Assembly: GCA_017998575.1 (NCBI GenBank) | Contig: JAGOCV010000163.1 | Coordinates: 1-8,832 of the forward strand | Length of the DNA: 8,832 nucleotides | From: Burkholderiaceae bacterium | GTDB lineage: Bacteria; Pseudomonadota; Gammaproteobacteria; Burkholderiales; Burkholderiaceae | Direction: 5' to 3' | In this document: positions 1 through 8,361 of the stretch, in pieces | Position numbering within the stretch: position 1 is the stretch's first letter | Layout: each line of letters starts with the position of its first letter | Position numbers and translations under genes: made by a program | The notes under the pieces: model-generated | Seen by the model: only the letters and a program-made list of their open reading frames with translations | What the model was told of the DNA's origin: nothing | Databases searched by the model: none

Positions 1-1238
1 GGCTGGGCATCGCAACCGGTGGAGGCGGCCCATTGCCAGCCGCCATTGTTGGCGGCCAGATCGAAATCGATCAGGTGGCGCGCGAAGTACGCCTCGCCGC
101 GCCGCCAGTCCAGCCCGAGGTCCTTGCACAGGAAGCTGGCCACCACCATGCGCAGGCGGTTGTGCATCCAGCCGCTCTGGTTGATCTGCGCCATCGCGGC
201 ATCCACCAGCGGGTAGCCGGTGCGGCCCTCGCACCAGGCGGCGAACATCTCGTCGGCGTGCTTGCCATGGTGCCAGCGGATGGCGTCGTAATCGCGGTTG
301 AAGCTTGGCCGGCGGCCCTGCGCATCGGGTGTGGCCACGTGCGGGAAGTTGGCCAGGATCTGCATGTAGAAATCGCGCCAGATCAGCTCGGACAGCCACA
401 CGGCCGCGCCCGCGCTGCCGGCCTGCGCGGCCGCATGGGCCAGCGCCGCCAGACGCCGGATCGACACCGTGCCGAAGCGCAGGTGCACGCTCAGGTAGCT
501 GGGCCCCTTGATGGCGGGAAAGTCGCGCGCATCGCCGTAGCGGTCGATGCGTTCGAGGAAGTCGGCGAGCAGCGAGCGCGCACCCTCCATGCCGGGCTCG
601 ATCTTCAGCTCGGCCAGATTGGTAGGCTCGAAACCGATCGCCTTCAGCGTGGGCACGTCGTGCTGGAAGTCGCCCGGACGCGTGGCCAGGCCCTGGGCGT
701 ACTTCTCCACCGGGTAGGCCCTCAGGAAGAAATCCTCCACCTTCTTCAGCCACGCCTTCTTGTAGGGCGTGAAGACGGCGTAGGGTTTGCCGGTCTGGGT
801 GAGCAGTTCTTCGCGCTCGAAGATCACCTGATCCTTGTAAGTGTGGAAGGCCACGCCGGCGTCGGCCAGGCCGCCGCGCACGCGCGCGTCTCGGGCCATC
901 GCGGCGGGCTCGTAGTCGTGATTGGCGAAGACGGCCTGTGCTTCCAGCTCGCGCGCCAGCACCGGGATTTCGTCGGCCGCATGGCCGTGGCGCACGATCA
1001 GGCCACAGCCCGCCCGCCCCGCCAGCGCGCGCAGGCCGGCGTCGAGTTGCACCAGCGACTCGCGGATGAACTCCACCCGCCGGTCGGCCCGCGGCAGCGG
1101 ATCGAGCAGGTCGCGGTCGAGCACGAACACGCACAGCACCTCGCGGCACGAGCGCAAGGCGTGATAGAGGGCGGCGTGATCGTCGGCGCGCAGGTCGCGC
1201 CGGAACCACACCATGCCGCGGGGATAGGGTTTGTCCAT
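1..1238 (-). CDS. phrB: Deoxyribodipyrimidine photolyase (class I CPD photolyase), 3' end cut by window
   Basis: Light-driven repair of cyclobutane pyrimidine dimers by a cytosolic flavoenzyme. My reading of the minus strand from the ATG at 1238-1236 gives 412 codons with no stop before the window edge. The start has an N-terminal photolyase domain (VWFRRDLRADDHAAL, residues 10-24; NHDYEP near 106-111, matching the antenna-cofactor region). The FAD-binding domain follows: KGPSYLSVHLRFGTVS (244-259), ELIWRDFY (284-291), GRTGYPLVDAAM (338-349), GWMHNRLRM (356-364) and LAANNGGWQWAAS (394-406), which carries the Trp and Asn residues next to the flavin. The reading stops just after the STGCDAQ segment. 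The usual YFRIFNP block and about 60-70 C-terminal residues are therefore missing only because the window ends. The gene is divergent from yqgE with 19 bp between start codons. I see no strong Shine-Dalgarno. Cryptochrome-like function cannot be excluded from sequence, but CPD photolyase is the best reading. Confidence 0.95.
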   Translation of the reverse strand, partial: MDKPYPRGMVWFRRDLRADDHAALYHALRSCREVLCVFVLDRDLLDPLPRADRRVEFIRESLVQLDAGLRALAGRAGCGLIVRHGHAADEIPVLARELEAQAVFANHDYEPAAMARDARVRGGLADAGVAFHTYKDQVIFEREELLTQTGKPYAVFTPYKKAWLKKVEDFFLRAYPVEKYAQGLATRPGDFQHDVPTLKAIGFEPTNLAELKIEPGMEGARSLLADFLERIDRYGDARDFPAIKGPSYLSVHLRFGTVSIRRLAALAHAAAQAGSAGAAVWLSELIWRDFYMQILANFPHVATPDAQGRRPSFNRDYDAIRWHHGKHADEMFAAWCEGRTGYPLVDAAMAQINQSGWMHNRLRMVVASFLCKDLGLDWRRGEAYFARHLIDFDLAANNGGWQWAASTGCDAQ

Positions 1239-1245
1239 CGACCGT

Positions 1246-1251
1246 TAAAAT
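1246..1251 (+). promoter_or_regulatory. Candidate -10 box (TAAAAT) for yqgE
   Basis: TAAAAT ends 6 bp before the yqgE ATG at 1258 and is the only AT-rich run in the 19-bp gap between the divergent phrB and yqgE starts. There is no Shine-Dalgarno in that gap. If this is a -10 element, transcription would begin at or next to the start codon, giving a leaderless mRNA. No convincing -35 is present at 16-18 bp spacing; that stretch lies inside the phrB coding region. Confidence 0.45.
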
Positions 1252-1257
1252 CGCTTC

Positions 1258-1872
1258 ATGGCCGCCGATTCTGCATCCTCCATCAACCTCACGCATCACT
1301 TCCTGATCGCGATGCCGGGACTGCAGGACGAATCCTTCGCGCGCAGCGTGGTCTACCTGTGCGAGCACAGCGAGCGGGGCGCATTGGGCCTGGTGATCAA
1401 CAAGCCCAGCGACATCAACCTGAGTGCCCTGTTCGAGAAGGTCGAGTTGCCGCTGGGCCGCGCCGACCTGACCGAAACCCCCGTTTTCCAGGGTGGCCCG
1501 GTGCAGACCGAGCGCGGCTTCGTGCTGCACGAGCCCATGCTGGCCGTGGACGGCAGCGAGCCCGACAGCGAGGGCGAATCGGCCTACGCGTCCACCATGA
1601 GCATCGCGGGCGGCCTGGAGATGACGACCTCCAAGGACGTGCTGGAGGCGCTGTCCACCGGCAACGGTCCGCGCAAGGTGCTGGTCTCACTGGGCTACTC
1701 GGCCTGGGGCGAAGGGCAGCTCGAATCCGAAATCGCCGAGAACAGCTGGCTCACGGTCGGCGCCGACCCCGCCGTCATCTTCGACACGCCCATCGGCGAG
1801 CGCTACGACCGCGCGCTGGCGCTGCTGGGCCTGCAGTCGTGGACGCTCTCGCCCGAGGCGGGGCACGCATGA
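1258..1872 (+). CDS. yqgE: YqgE/AlgH family protein (DUF179)
   Basis: Protein of 204 residues; E. coli YqgE is somewhat shorter (about 187). Family hallmarks are LTHHFLIAMPGLQDESFARSVVYLCEH near the start (11-37), GALGLVINKP (41-50), VFQGGPVQTERGFVLHEP (76-93) and a C-terminal KVLVSLGYSAWGEGQLESEI (140-159). The family is a soluble cytosolic fold. The AlgH name comes from a reported role in alginate regulation in Pseudomonas, but its molecular function is not settled and I do not assign one. It heads the plus-strand cluster and overlaps ruvX by 4 bp (ATGA at 1869-1872). The yqgE-ruvX pairing is widespread in proteobacteria. The start is chosen because the ATG is followed at once by the conserved N-terminus and sits just after a -10-like TAAAAT. 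Confidence 0.95.
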   Translation: MAADSASSINLTHHFLIAMPGLQDESFARSVVYLCEHSERGALGLVINKPSDINLSALFEKVELPLGRADLTETPVFQGGPVQTERGFVLHEPMLAVDGSEPDSEGESAYASTMSIAGGLEMTTSKDVLEALSTGNGPRKVLVSLGYSAWGEGQLESEIAENSWLTVGADPAVIFDTPIGERYDRALALLGLQSWTLSPEAGHA

Positions 1873-2288
1873 ACCTCGCGGCCGTGCCCGACGATGTTCC
1901 CGCCCATTTCCAGACGTTTCTTGCTTTCGATTTCGGCCTGAAGCGTACCGGGGTGGCCGTGGGCACGCGCATGCTGCGCAGCGCCACGCCCCAGGGCAGC
2001 GTGCGGGCCGAAGGCGACGCACGCTTCGCGCCCATCGGCGAGCGCATCCGCGAATGGCAGCCGGACGCGCTGGTGGTGGGCGTGCCGCGCCACCCGGACG
2101 GCGCCCCCCACGAGAACACGCAACGCGCCCAGAAGTTCGCGCGCCAGCTGCGCGGCCGTTTCAGCCTGCCCGTGTACGAGGTGGACGAGCGCTACAGCAC
2201 CACCGAGGCCGCCGCAGGCGCGCCGCGCGACATCGACGCGGCCTCGGCCTGCGTCATCCTCGAACAGTTCCTGAGGAATCTTCCATGA
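1869..2288 (+). CDS. ruvX: RuvX/YqgF family putative Holliday junction resolvase / pre-16S rRNA nuclease
   Basis: Small RNase H-fold protein of 139 residues. YqgF is implicated in 16S rRNA 5'-end maturation and by fold in Holliday-junction resolution; which role applies here cannot be read from sequence. Visible motifs: LAFDFGLKRTGVAVG (18-32; catalytic Asp21 in DFGxKR), DALVVGVPRHPDG (66-78), YEVDERYSTTEA (103-114; Asp106-Glu107-Arg108) and IDAASACVILEQFL (123-136; Asp124 as the expected third acidic residue). The stretch between the DER motif and the last Asp is short compared with E. coli YqgF, where a longer loop is present. All acidic residues remain, so the fold should be intact. The gene overlaps yqgE and pyrR by 4 bp each, implying co-translation. 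A long open frame continues upstream in the same phase, but conserved sequence begins at this ATG, so the upstream part is not coding. Confidence 0.93.
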   Translation: MNLAAVPDDVPAHFQTFLAFDFGLKRTGVAVGTRMLRSATPQGSVRAEGDARFAPIGERIREWQPDALVVGVPRHPDGAPHENTQRAQKFARQLRGRFSLPVYEVDERYSTTEAAAGAPRDIDAASACVILEQFLRNLP

Positions 2289-2788
2289 GTACCTTGTCAC
2301 TTGACGCCGAAGCGCTGTATCAGCAGCTGCTGCGTGGCGTGCGCAACCTGCTGGAAGGCGAAGCCACGCGCCTGGCCGGCATCACCTCGGGCGGCGCCTG
2401 GCTGGCCGAGCGCCTGCACCGCGACCTGGGCCTGCCCGGCGAGCCCGGCACCATCTCGTCGGCGATGCACCGCGACGACTTCGCGCAGCGCGGCCTGTCC
2501 TCGGGTGGACAAACGCGCCTGCCGTTCGAGGTGGGAGGCAGCCGCATCGTGCTGCTGGACGACGTGCTCTACACGGGCCGCACCATCCGCGCCGCGCTCA
2601 ACGAAATCTTCGACTATGGCCGCCCGGCCAGTGTGCGCCTGGCCGTGCTGGTGGACCGCGGTGGCCGCGAGCTGCCGGTGGATGCCGACTTCGCCGCCGC
2701 GCGCGTGGCGCTGCCCGCCAGCCAGCTGCTGGCGCTGGCACGCGACGACGCCGGCCGCTTCAGCTTCGACGTCGAGAAATGGGTGTGA
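2285..2788 (+). CDS. pyrR: PyrR family pyrimidine regulator / uracil phosphoribosyltransferase
   Basis: Protein of 167 residues with a type I phosphoribosyltransferase fold. The PRPP-binding loop is [13 protein letters not shown] (88-100; acidic pair Asp92-Asp93), followed by the PyrR-like [14 protein letters not shown] segment (119-132). [12 protein letters not shown] (33-44) and [14 protein letters not shown] (57-70) match the substrate-side loops. In Bacillus, PyrR binds pyr mRNA to control attenuation and has weak uracil phosphoribosyltransferase activity. In Pseudomonas it is linked to pyr gene control, but the mechanism is less clear. I see no attenuator-like leader before it here, because its start overlaps the ruvX stop (ATGA, 2285-2288). 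It is followed directly by pyrB, its natural target. Family assignment is firm; the mode of regulation is not shown by the sequence. Confidence 0.92.
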   Translation: MSTLSLDAEALYQQLLRGVRNLLEGEATRLAGITSGGAWLAERLHRDLGLPGEPGTISSAMHRDDFAQRGLSSGGQTRLPFEVGGSRIVLLDDVLYTGRTIRAALNEIFDYGRPASVRLAVLVDRGGRELPVDADFAAARVALPASQLLALARDDAGRFSFDVEKWV

Positions 2789-2793
2789 ACGAC

Positions 2794-3756
2794 ATGCTGG
2801 CCCGACGCAACCCCCAACTCAACGCCAACGGCGAGCTGATCCACCTGCTCTCCACCGAAGGCCTGCCGCGCGACATCCTCACGCACATCCTGGACACCGC
2901 GGCGCAGTTCGTCTCGGTGAGCGACCGCGAAGTCAAGAAGGTGCCGCTGCTGCGCGGCAAGAGCGTGTTCAACCTGTTCTTCGAGAACAGCACGCGCACC
3001 CGCACCACCTTCGACATCGCGGCCACGCGCCTGTCGGCCGACGTCTACACGCTGGACATCGCGCGTTCGTCGGCCAGCAAGGGTGAATCGCTGCTCGACA
3101 CCATCGCCAACCTCTCGGCCATGGCGGCCGACCTGTTCGTGGTGCGTCACAGCGAAAGCGGCGCGCCCTACCTGATCGCGCAGCACGTGGCGCCGCACGT
3201 GCACGTGATCAACGCGGGCGACGGCCGGCATGCGCACCCCACGCAGGGGCTGCTCGACATGTACACCATCCGCCACTACAAGAAGGATTTCAGCAACCTC
3301 ACCGTGGCCATCGTGGGCGACGTGCTGCATTCGCGCGTGGCGCGCAGCGACATCCACGCGCTGACCACGCTGGGCTGTGCCGAAGTGCGCGTGGTCGGCC
3401 CGCGCACGCTGGTGCCCGCCGACATGGCGCAGATGGGCGTGCGCGTGTGCCACACGCTGGAAGAAGGCATCAAGGATTGCGACGTGGTCATCATGCTGCG
3501 GCTGCAGAACGAACGCATGAGCGGTGCGCTGCTGCCTTCCAGCCAGGAATACTTCAAGAGCTTCGGCCTCACGCCGGAGAAGCTCTCGCTGGCCAGGCCC
3601 GACGCCATCGTCATGCATCCGGGCCCGATCAACCGGGGGGTCGAGATCGACTCGTCCGTGGTCGACGGCCGGCAGGCCGTGATCCTGCCGCAGGTCACGT
3701 TCGGCATCGCGGTCCGCATGGCCGTCATGGGCATCGTCGCGGGGAACCAGGCATGA
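2794..3756 (+). CDS. pyrB: Aspartate carbamoyltransferase catalytic subunit
   Basis: Catalyses carbamoyl phosphate + aspartate to N-carbamoyl-aspartate, step 2 of pyrimidine synthesis. Protein of 320 residues from the ATG at 2794. The carbamoyl-phosphate site is [12 protein letters not shown] (62-73), the 80s loop is RSSASKGES (91-99), [10 protein letters not shown] lies at 116-125 and [10 protein letters not shown] at 142-151. The aspartate side has [11 protein letters not shown] (176-186), MLRLQNER (234-241) and HPGPINRG (275-282). All key residues are present. The reading frame is also open to in-frame starts at ATG 2779 and GTG 2785, both overlapping pyrR. I prefer 2794 because remembered betaproteobacterial PyrB proteins begin with a similar MLxxRNPQLN. 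Like the Pseudomonas enzyme, it is probably class A, assembling with the adjoining PyrC' into a large complex; no pyrI is present. The stop overlaps the pyrC' start by 4 bp. Confidence 0.96.
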   Translation: MLARRNPQLNANGELIHLLSTEGLPRDILTHILDTAAQFVSVSDREVKKVPLLRGKSVFNLFFENSTRTRTTFDIAATRLSADVYTLDIARSSASKGESLLDTIANLSAMAADLFVVRHSESGAPYLIAQHVAPHVHVINAGDGRHAHPTQGLLDMYTIRHYKKDFSNLTVAIVGDVLHSRVARSDIHALTTLGCAEVRVVGPRTLVPADMAQMGVRVCHTLEEGIKDCDVVIMLRLQNERMSGALLPSSQEYFKSFGLTPEKLSLARPDAIVMHPGPINRGVEIDSSVVDGRQAVILPQVTFGIAVRMAVMGIVAGNQA

Positions 3757-5048
3757 AGATTTTGATCAAGAACGGTCGCGTGATCGACCCCGCCACGGGC
3801 CGTGACGACATCGCCAGCGTGGCCATCGCGGCGGGCCGCATCGTCGGCATCGGCAGCGAGCCGGCCGGGTTCTCGCCCAACCGCACCCTCGATGCCAACG
3901 GCCTCGTGGTCGCGCCCGGCCTGGTGGACCTGTCGGCGCGCCTGCGCGAGCCGGGCCACGAGCACGAAGGCATGCTGGAGAGCGAGATGGGCGCGGCGGT
4001 GGCCGGCGGCGTGACCAGCCTGGTCTGCCCACCCGACACCGACCCCGTGCTCGACGAGCCGGGGCTGGTGGAGATGCTCAAGTTCCGCGCCGAGAAGCTG
4101 CACCAGTCGCGCGTGTTCCCGCTGGGCGCGCTCACGCGCAGTCTGGCGGGCGAGGTGCTGACCGAGATGGCCGAACTCACCGAATCGGGCTGCATCGGCT
4201 TCGGCCAGGCCGAGGTGCCGCTGGCCAACACGCAGATCCTGCAGCGTGCGCTGCAGTACGCCGCCACCTTCGGCTACACCGTGTGGCTGCGCCCGCAAGA
4301 CCTGCACCTGGGCCGTGGCGTCGCTGCCAGCGGTCCGCTGGCCACCCGCATGGGCCTGGCTGGCGTGCCCGTGGTCGCCGAGACCATCGCGCTGCACACC
4401 ATCTTCGAGCTGGTGCGGGCCACGGGCGCGCGCGTGCACCTGTGCCGCCTGTCCAGCGCGGCCGGCATCGCGCTGGTGCGCCAGGCGCGCGATGCGGGCC
4501 TGCCCGTGACCTGCGACGTCAGCATCAACTCGCTGCACCTCACCGACCACGACATCGGCTACTTCGACAGCCGCGCGCGCCTCACGCCCGTGCTGCGCCA
4601 GCAGCGCGACCGCGACGCGCTGCGCGAGGCGCTGGCCGACGGCACCATCGACGCGCTGGTGTCCGACCACACGCCGGTCGACGAAGACGCCAAGACACTG
4701 CCCTTTGCCGAGGCCGAGCCCGGCGCCACCGGCCTCGAACTCATGTTGAGCCTGGCGCTCAAGTGGGGCCAGGAAAGCGGCGTGGGCCTCACGCGCGCGC
4801 TGGCGGTGCTCACTTGCGAACCCGCGCGTGTGCTGGCGCCGGCGCTGGGCACGTTGCAGGCCAGCGTGGGCCGCCTGGCCGAAGGCGGCGTGGCCGACCT
4901 GTGCATCTTCGATCCTTCCGCCGAATGGACGGTAACGCCATCTGCACTGCGCAGCCAGGGCCGCCACACGCCCTTTGAAGGCTACGAGTTGCCCGGCCGC
5001 GTGCGCTGGACGCTGGTGGGCGGCCAGGTTGCGTTCGAGTCCGACTGA
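3753..5048 (+). CDS. pyrC': Dihydroorotase-like protein PyrC' (PyrX), probably catalytically inactive ATCase partner
   Basis: Amidohydrolase-superfamily protein of 431 residues with the dihydroorotase layout: N-terminal beta segment, [10 protein letters not shown] (51-60), [10 protein letters not shown] (64-73), [14 protein letters not shown] (91-104), [13 protein letters not shown] (302-314) and a C-terminal [16 protein letters not shown] (373-388). The metal-binding HxH that normally precedes LREPG is replaced by Ser61-Ala-Arg63. The usual His after the Cys in the VHLC segment is Arg232, and the His of the final DHAPH-type motif is Val309; only Asp305 survives. Such a protein should not hydrolyse dihydroorotate. 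In Pseudomonas, the non-catalytic PyrC' encoded next to pyrB is needed to assemble dodecameric aspartate transcarbamoylase, and that is the inferred role here. It overlaps pyrB by 4 bp (ATGA, 3753-3756), which fits 1:1 co-translation. Automatic annotation will probably call it dihydroorotase. Confidence 0.93.
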   Translation: MKILIKNGRVIDPATGRDDIASVAIAAGRIVGIGSEPAGFSPNRTLDANGLVVAPGLVDLSARLREPGHEHEGMLESEMGAAVAGGVTSLVCPPDTDPVLDEPGLVEMLKFRAEKLHQSRVFPLGALTRSLAGEVLTEMAELTESGCIGFGQAEVPLANTQILQRALQYAATFGYTVWLRPQDLHLGRGVAASGPLATRMGLAGVPVVAETIALHTIFELVRATGARVHLCRLSSAAGIALVRQARDAGLPVTCDVSINSLHLTDHDIGYFDSRARLTPVLRQQRDRDALREALADGTIDALVSDHTPVDEDAKTLPFAEAEPGATGLELMLSLALKWGQESGVGLTRALAVLTCEPARVLAPALGTLQASVGRLAEGGVADLCIFDPSAEWTVTPSALRSQGRHTPFEGYELPGRVRWTLVGGQVAFESD

Positions 5049-5072
5049 GCGGCATAGCGCCGGCAGTGCCGC
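5049..5072 (+). repeat. Inverted repeat in the pyrC'-plsC gap
   Basis: GCGGCA (5049-5054) pairs with TGCCGC (5067-5072) around a 12-nt GC-rich loop. It occupies nearly the whole 26-bp gap after the pyrC' stop and ends 2 bp before the preferred plsC ATG. No T-tract follows, so it does not look like an intrinsic terminator. It could mask the plsC ribosome-binding region or be chance in GC-rich DNA. Confidence 0.35.
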
Positions 5073-5074
5073 CC

Positions 5075-7158
<2,084 letters not shown>

Positions 7159-7167
7159 AGACGAAAT

Positions 7168-7185
7168 GCCCGGCCCGCGCCGGGC
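7168..7185. terminator. Hairpin terminator between convergent asparaginase and fbpC genes
   Basis: GCCCGGC (7168-7174) pairs with GCCGGGC (7179-7185) around a 4-nt loop, in the 46-bp gap between two converging stop codons. Read on the minus strand, the stem is followed by a modestly T-rich tail (ATTTCGTCTT), so it best fits termination of fbpC, about 20 nt after its stop. On the plus strand no T-tract follows, but it may still serve both genes. Confidence 0.65.
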
Positions 7186-7204
7186 CGCCGCCGCTGCCGC
7201 CGCG

Positions 7205-8260
7205 TCAGCCTTCGCGCGCGAAGGTGACCACGTGCTCCACGTCGGGGCGGATGCCGATCCACTCACCCACCTGATGGTCGTGGTGGCTGGGCACGTGGGC
7301 CAGCAGCACTTCGCCCGACGCCAGCCGCAGCGTGTAGAGGAACTCCGAGCCCCTGAAAGCCTTTCTCAGGATCTCGGCCTTGACCGGCGAGGCGTCGTCG
7401 TGCACCACGTCGTCGGCGCGCAGCAGCACGTCGTGCACGACACCGGCAGGCAGTGTCGAGGCCGGACCCGCGAAATCGCCCAGCGCCGTGCGCCAGACGT
7501 CGTGCCCTTCAAAGGCATGCCGTGTGGCCGGGGCGAACACGCCGTGGCCCACGAAGTCCGCCACGAAGCGGGTGGCGGGCCGATGGTAGAGGTTGTATGC
7601 CGTATCCCACTGGTGCAGGCGGCCCTCGTGCATCACGCCGATGGCATCGCCGATGGCGAAGGCTTCTAGCTGGTCGTGCGTCACGAACAACGCCGTTGCA
7701 TTGGCCCGCCGCAGGATGGCGCGCACCTCGTGTGCGAGCCGCTCGCGCAGGTCGACGTCGAGGTTGGAAAAGGGTTCGTCCAGCAACAGCAGGCGAGGCG
7801 AGGGCGCCAGCGCGCGGGCCAGTGCCACGCGCTGCTGCTGGCCGCCCGAGAGTTCGTGCGGATGCAGCTTCTGCATGCCTGCCAGGCCCACCAGTTCGAG
7901 CACCTCGGCCACGCGCGCGGCGCGCGCCTCGCGCGCGAGCGCGCCCAGGCCGAAGGCCACGTTGCGGCCCACGTCGAGGTGGGGGAAGAGGGCGTAATCC
8001 TGGAACACCATGCCGATGCGGCGCGACTCGGGCGGCACCTGCATGCCGGCCGCGCCGACCCGCTGGCCGTCGAGCACGATGCTCCCGCCGGCCACCGGCT
8101 CCAGCCCCGCCACGGCGCGCAGCAGCGTGGTCTTGCCGCAGCCCGAGGGGCCGATCAACACGCCGATGTCGCCTGCGGAGAGCCCGAACGAGACGTCGTC
8201 CACCGCGGGCCTGGCACGGCCGGAATAGCGCACCGTCAATTGCGACACTTCGAGGAACAT
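7205..8260 (-). CDS. fbpC: Ferric iron-type ABC transporter ATP-binding protein (FbpC-like)
   Basis: Cytosolic ATPase that would power an inner-membrane importer. Protein of 351 residues. Motifs: Walker A GPSGCGKT (37-44), Q-loop Gln87 in VFQDYALFPHL, signature LSGGQ (137-141), Walker B LLLLDEP (157-163), D-loop SNLD (165-168), switch His195 in VTHDQ. The C-terminal part (about 240-351) fits the TOBE-like regulatory domain of the FbpC/PotA/CysA group. An ATG at 8284 gives eight extra residues, but a TACAAT -10-like box falls inside that extension. The ATG at 8260 is therefore chosen, and the conserved sequence (FLEVSQLTVRYSG) begins there. The divergent neighbour is an FbpB-like permease, which supports iron. 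Sulfate, polyamine or phosphonate ATPases share this architecture, so substrate rests on context. No periplasmic binding protein gene is in the window. Confidence 0.9.
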   Translation of the reverse strand: MFLEVSQLTVRYSGRARPAVDDVSFGLSAGDIGVLIGPSGCGKTTLLRAVAGLEPVAGGSIVLDGQRVGAAGMQVPPESRRIGMVFQDYALFPHLDVGRNVAFGLGALAREARAARVAEVLELVGLAGMQKLHPHELSGGQQQRVALARALAPSPRLLLLDEPFSNLDVDLRERLAHEVRAILRRANATALFVTHDQLEAFAIGDAIGVMHEGRLHQWDTAYNLYHRPATRFVADFVGHGVFAPATRHAFEGHDVWRTALGDFAGPASTLPAGVVHDVLLRADDVVHDDASPVKAEILRKAFRGSEFLYTLRLASGEVLLAHVPSHHDHQVGEWIGIRPDVEHVVTFAREG

Positions 8261-8267
8261 GCGCCGG

Positions 8268-8273
8268 ATTGTA
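8268..8273 (-). promoter_or_regulatory. Candidate -10 box (TACAAT) for fbpC
   Basis: On the minus strand TACAAT lies 7 nt before the chosen fbpC ATG (8260). The implied transcription start would coincide with the start codon, suggesting a leaderless mRNA; no Shine-Dalgarno is visible in those 7 nt. No good -35 is found at 16-18 bp spacing, which fits an activated or weak promoter. Confidence 0.45.
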
Positions 8274-8275
8274 GA

Positions 8276-8290
8276 TGCGTACAATTCGCA
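8276..8290. promoter_or_regulatory. Fur-box-like palindrome between fbpC and fbpB
   Basis: TGCGTAC-A-ATTCGCA matches the 7-1-7 Fur-type pattern in its TGCGAAT-N-ATTCGCA form: right half 7 of 7, left half 5 of 7. The wider palindrome is ATGCG (8275-8279) and CGCAT (8287-8291) around 7 bp. It overlaps the plus-strand TACAAT box and lies just upstream of the fbpC one, so a bound repressor could block both divergent transcripts. Iron control of an iron importer is expected biology. The match is by eye, from remembered consensus forms. Confidence 0.5.
8280..8285 (+). promoter_or_regulatory. Candidate -10 box (TACAAT) for fbpB
   Basis: TACAAT on the plus strand mirrors the minus-strand box 6 bp away. 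It would give a leader of roughly 70 nt before the fbpB ATG, through very GC-rich sequence that includes the 8-bp palindrome GGCCGGCC (8301-8308). No convincing -35 is seen. Confidence 0.35.
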
Positions 8291-8361
8291 TTGATCGCGC
8301 GGCCGGCCGTGCCCGGTGTCCGCGCGGCGGCGTGCCGGCTGCGCGCGACGCCCCGTTTCCC

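Noticed and set aside
33..2288. A 751-codon plus-strand open frame through the photolyase, yqgE and ruvX
   Set aside because: Only its last 139 codons (ruvX) look like protein. The rest is antisense to phrB or out of frame with yqgE, and is the usual stop-poor shadow of high-GC genes.
3276..4967. A 563-codon minus-strand open frame across pyrB and pyrC'
   Set aside because: His/Arg/Ala/Gln-rich composition with no recognisable motif, entirely antisense to two clear genes.
7928..7939. Perfect 12-bp palindrome CTCGCGCGCGAG inside an alternating CG run in fbpC
   Set aside because: It lies in codons for an Ala/Arg/Glu-rich helix of the ATPase and is explained by GC-rich codon choice.
8301..8308. 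GGCCGGCC palindrome in the fbpB leader
   Set aside because: An 8-bp GC palindrome is expected by chance at this base composition; no further symmetry around it.
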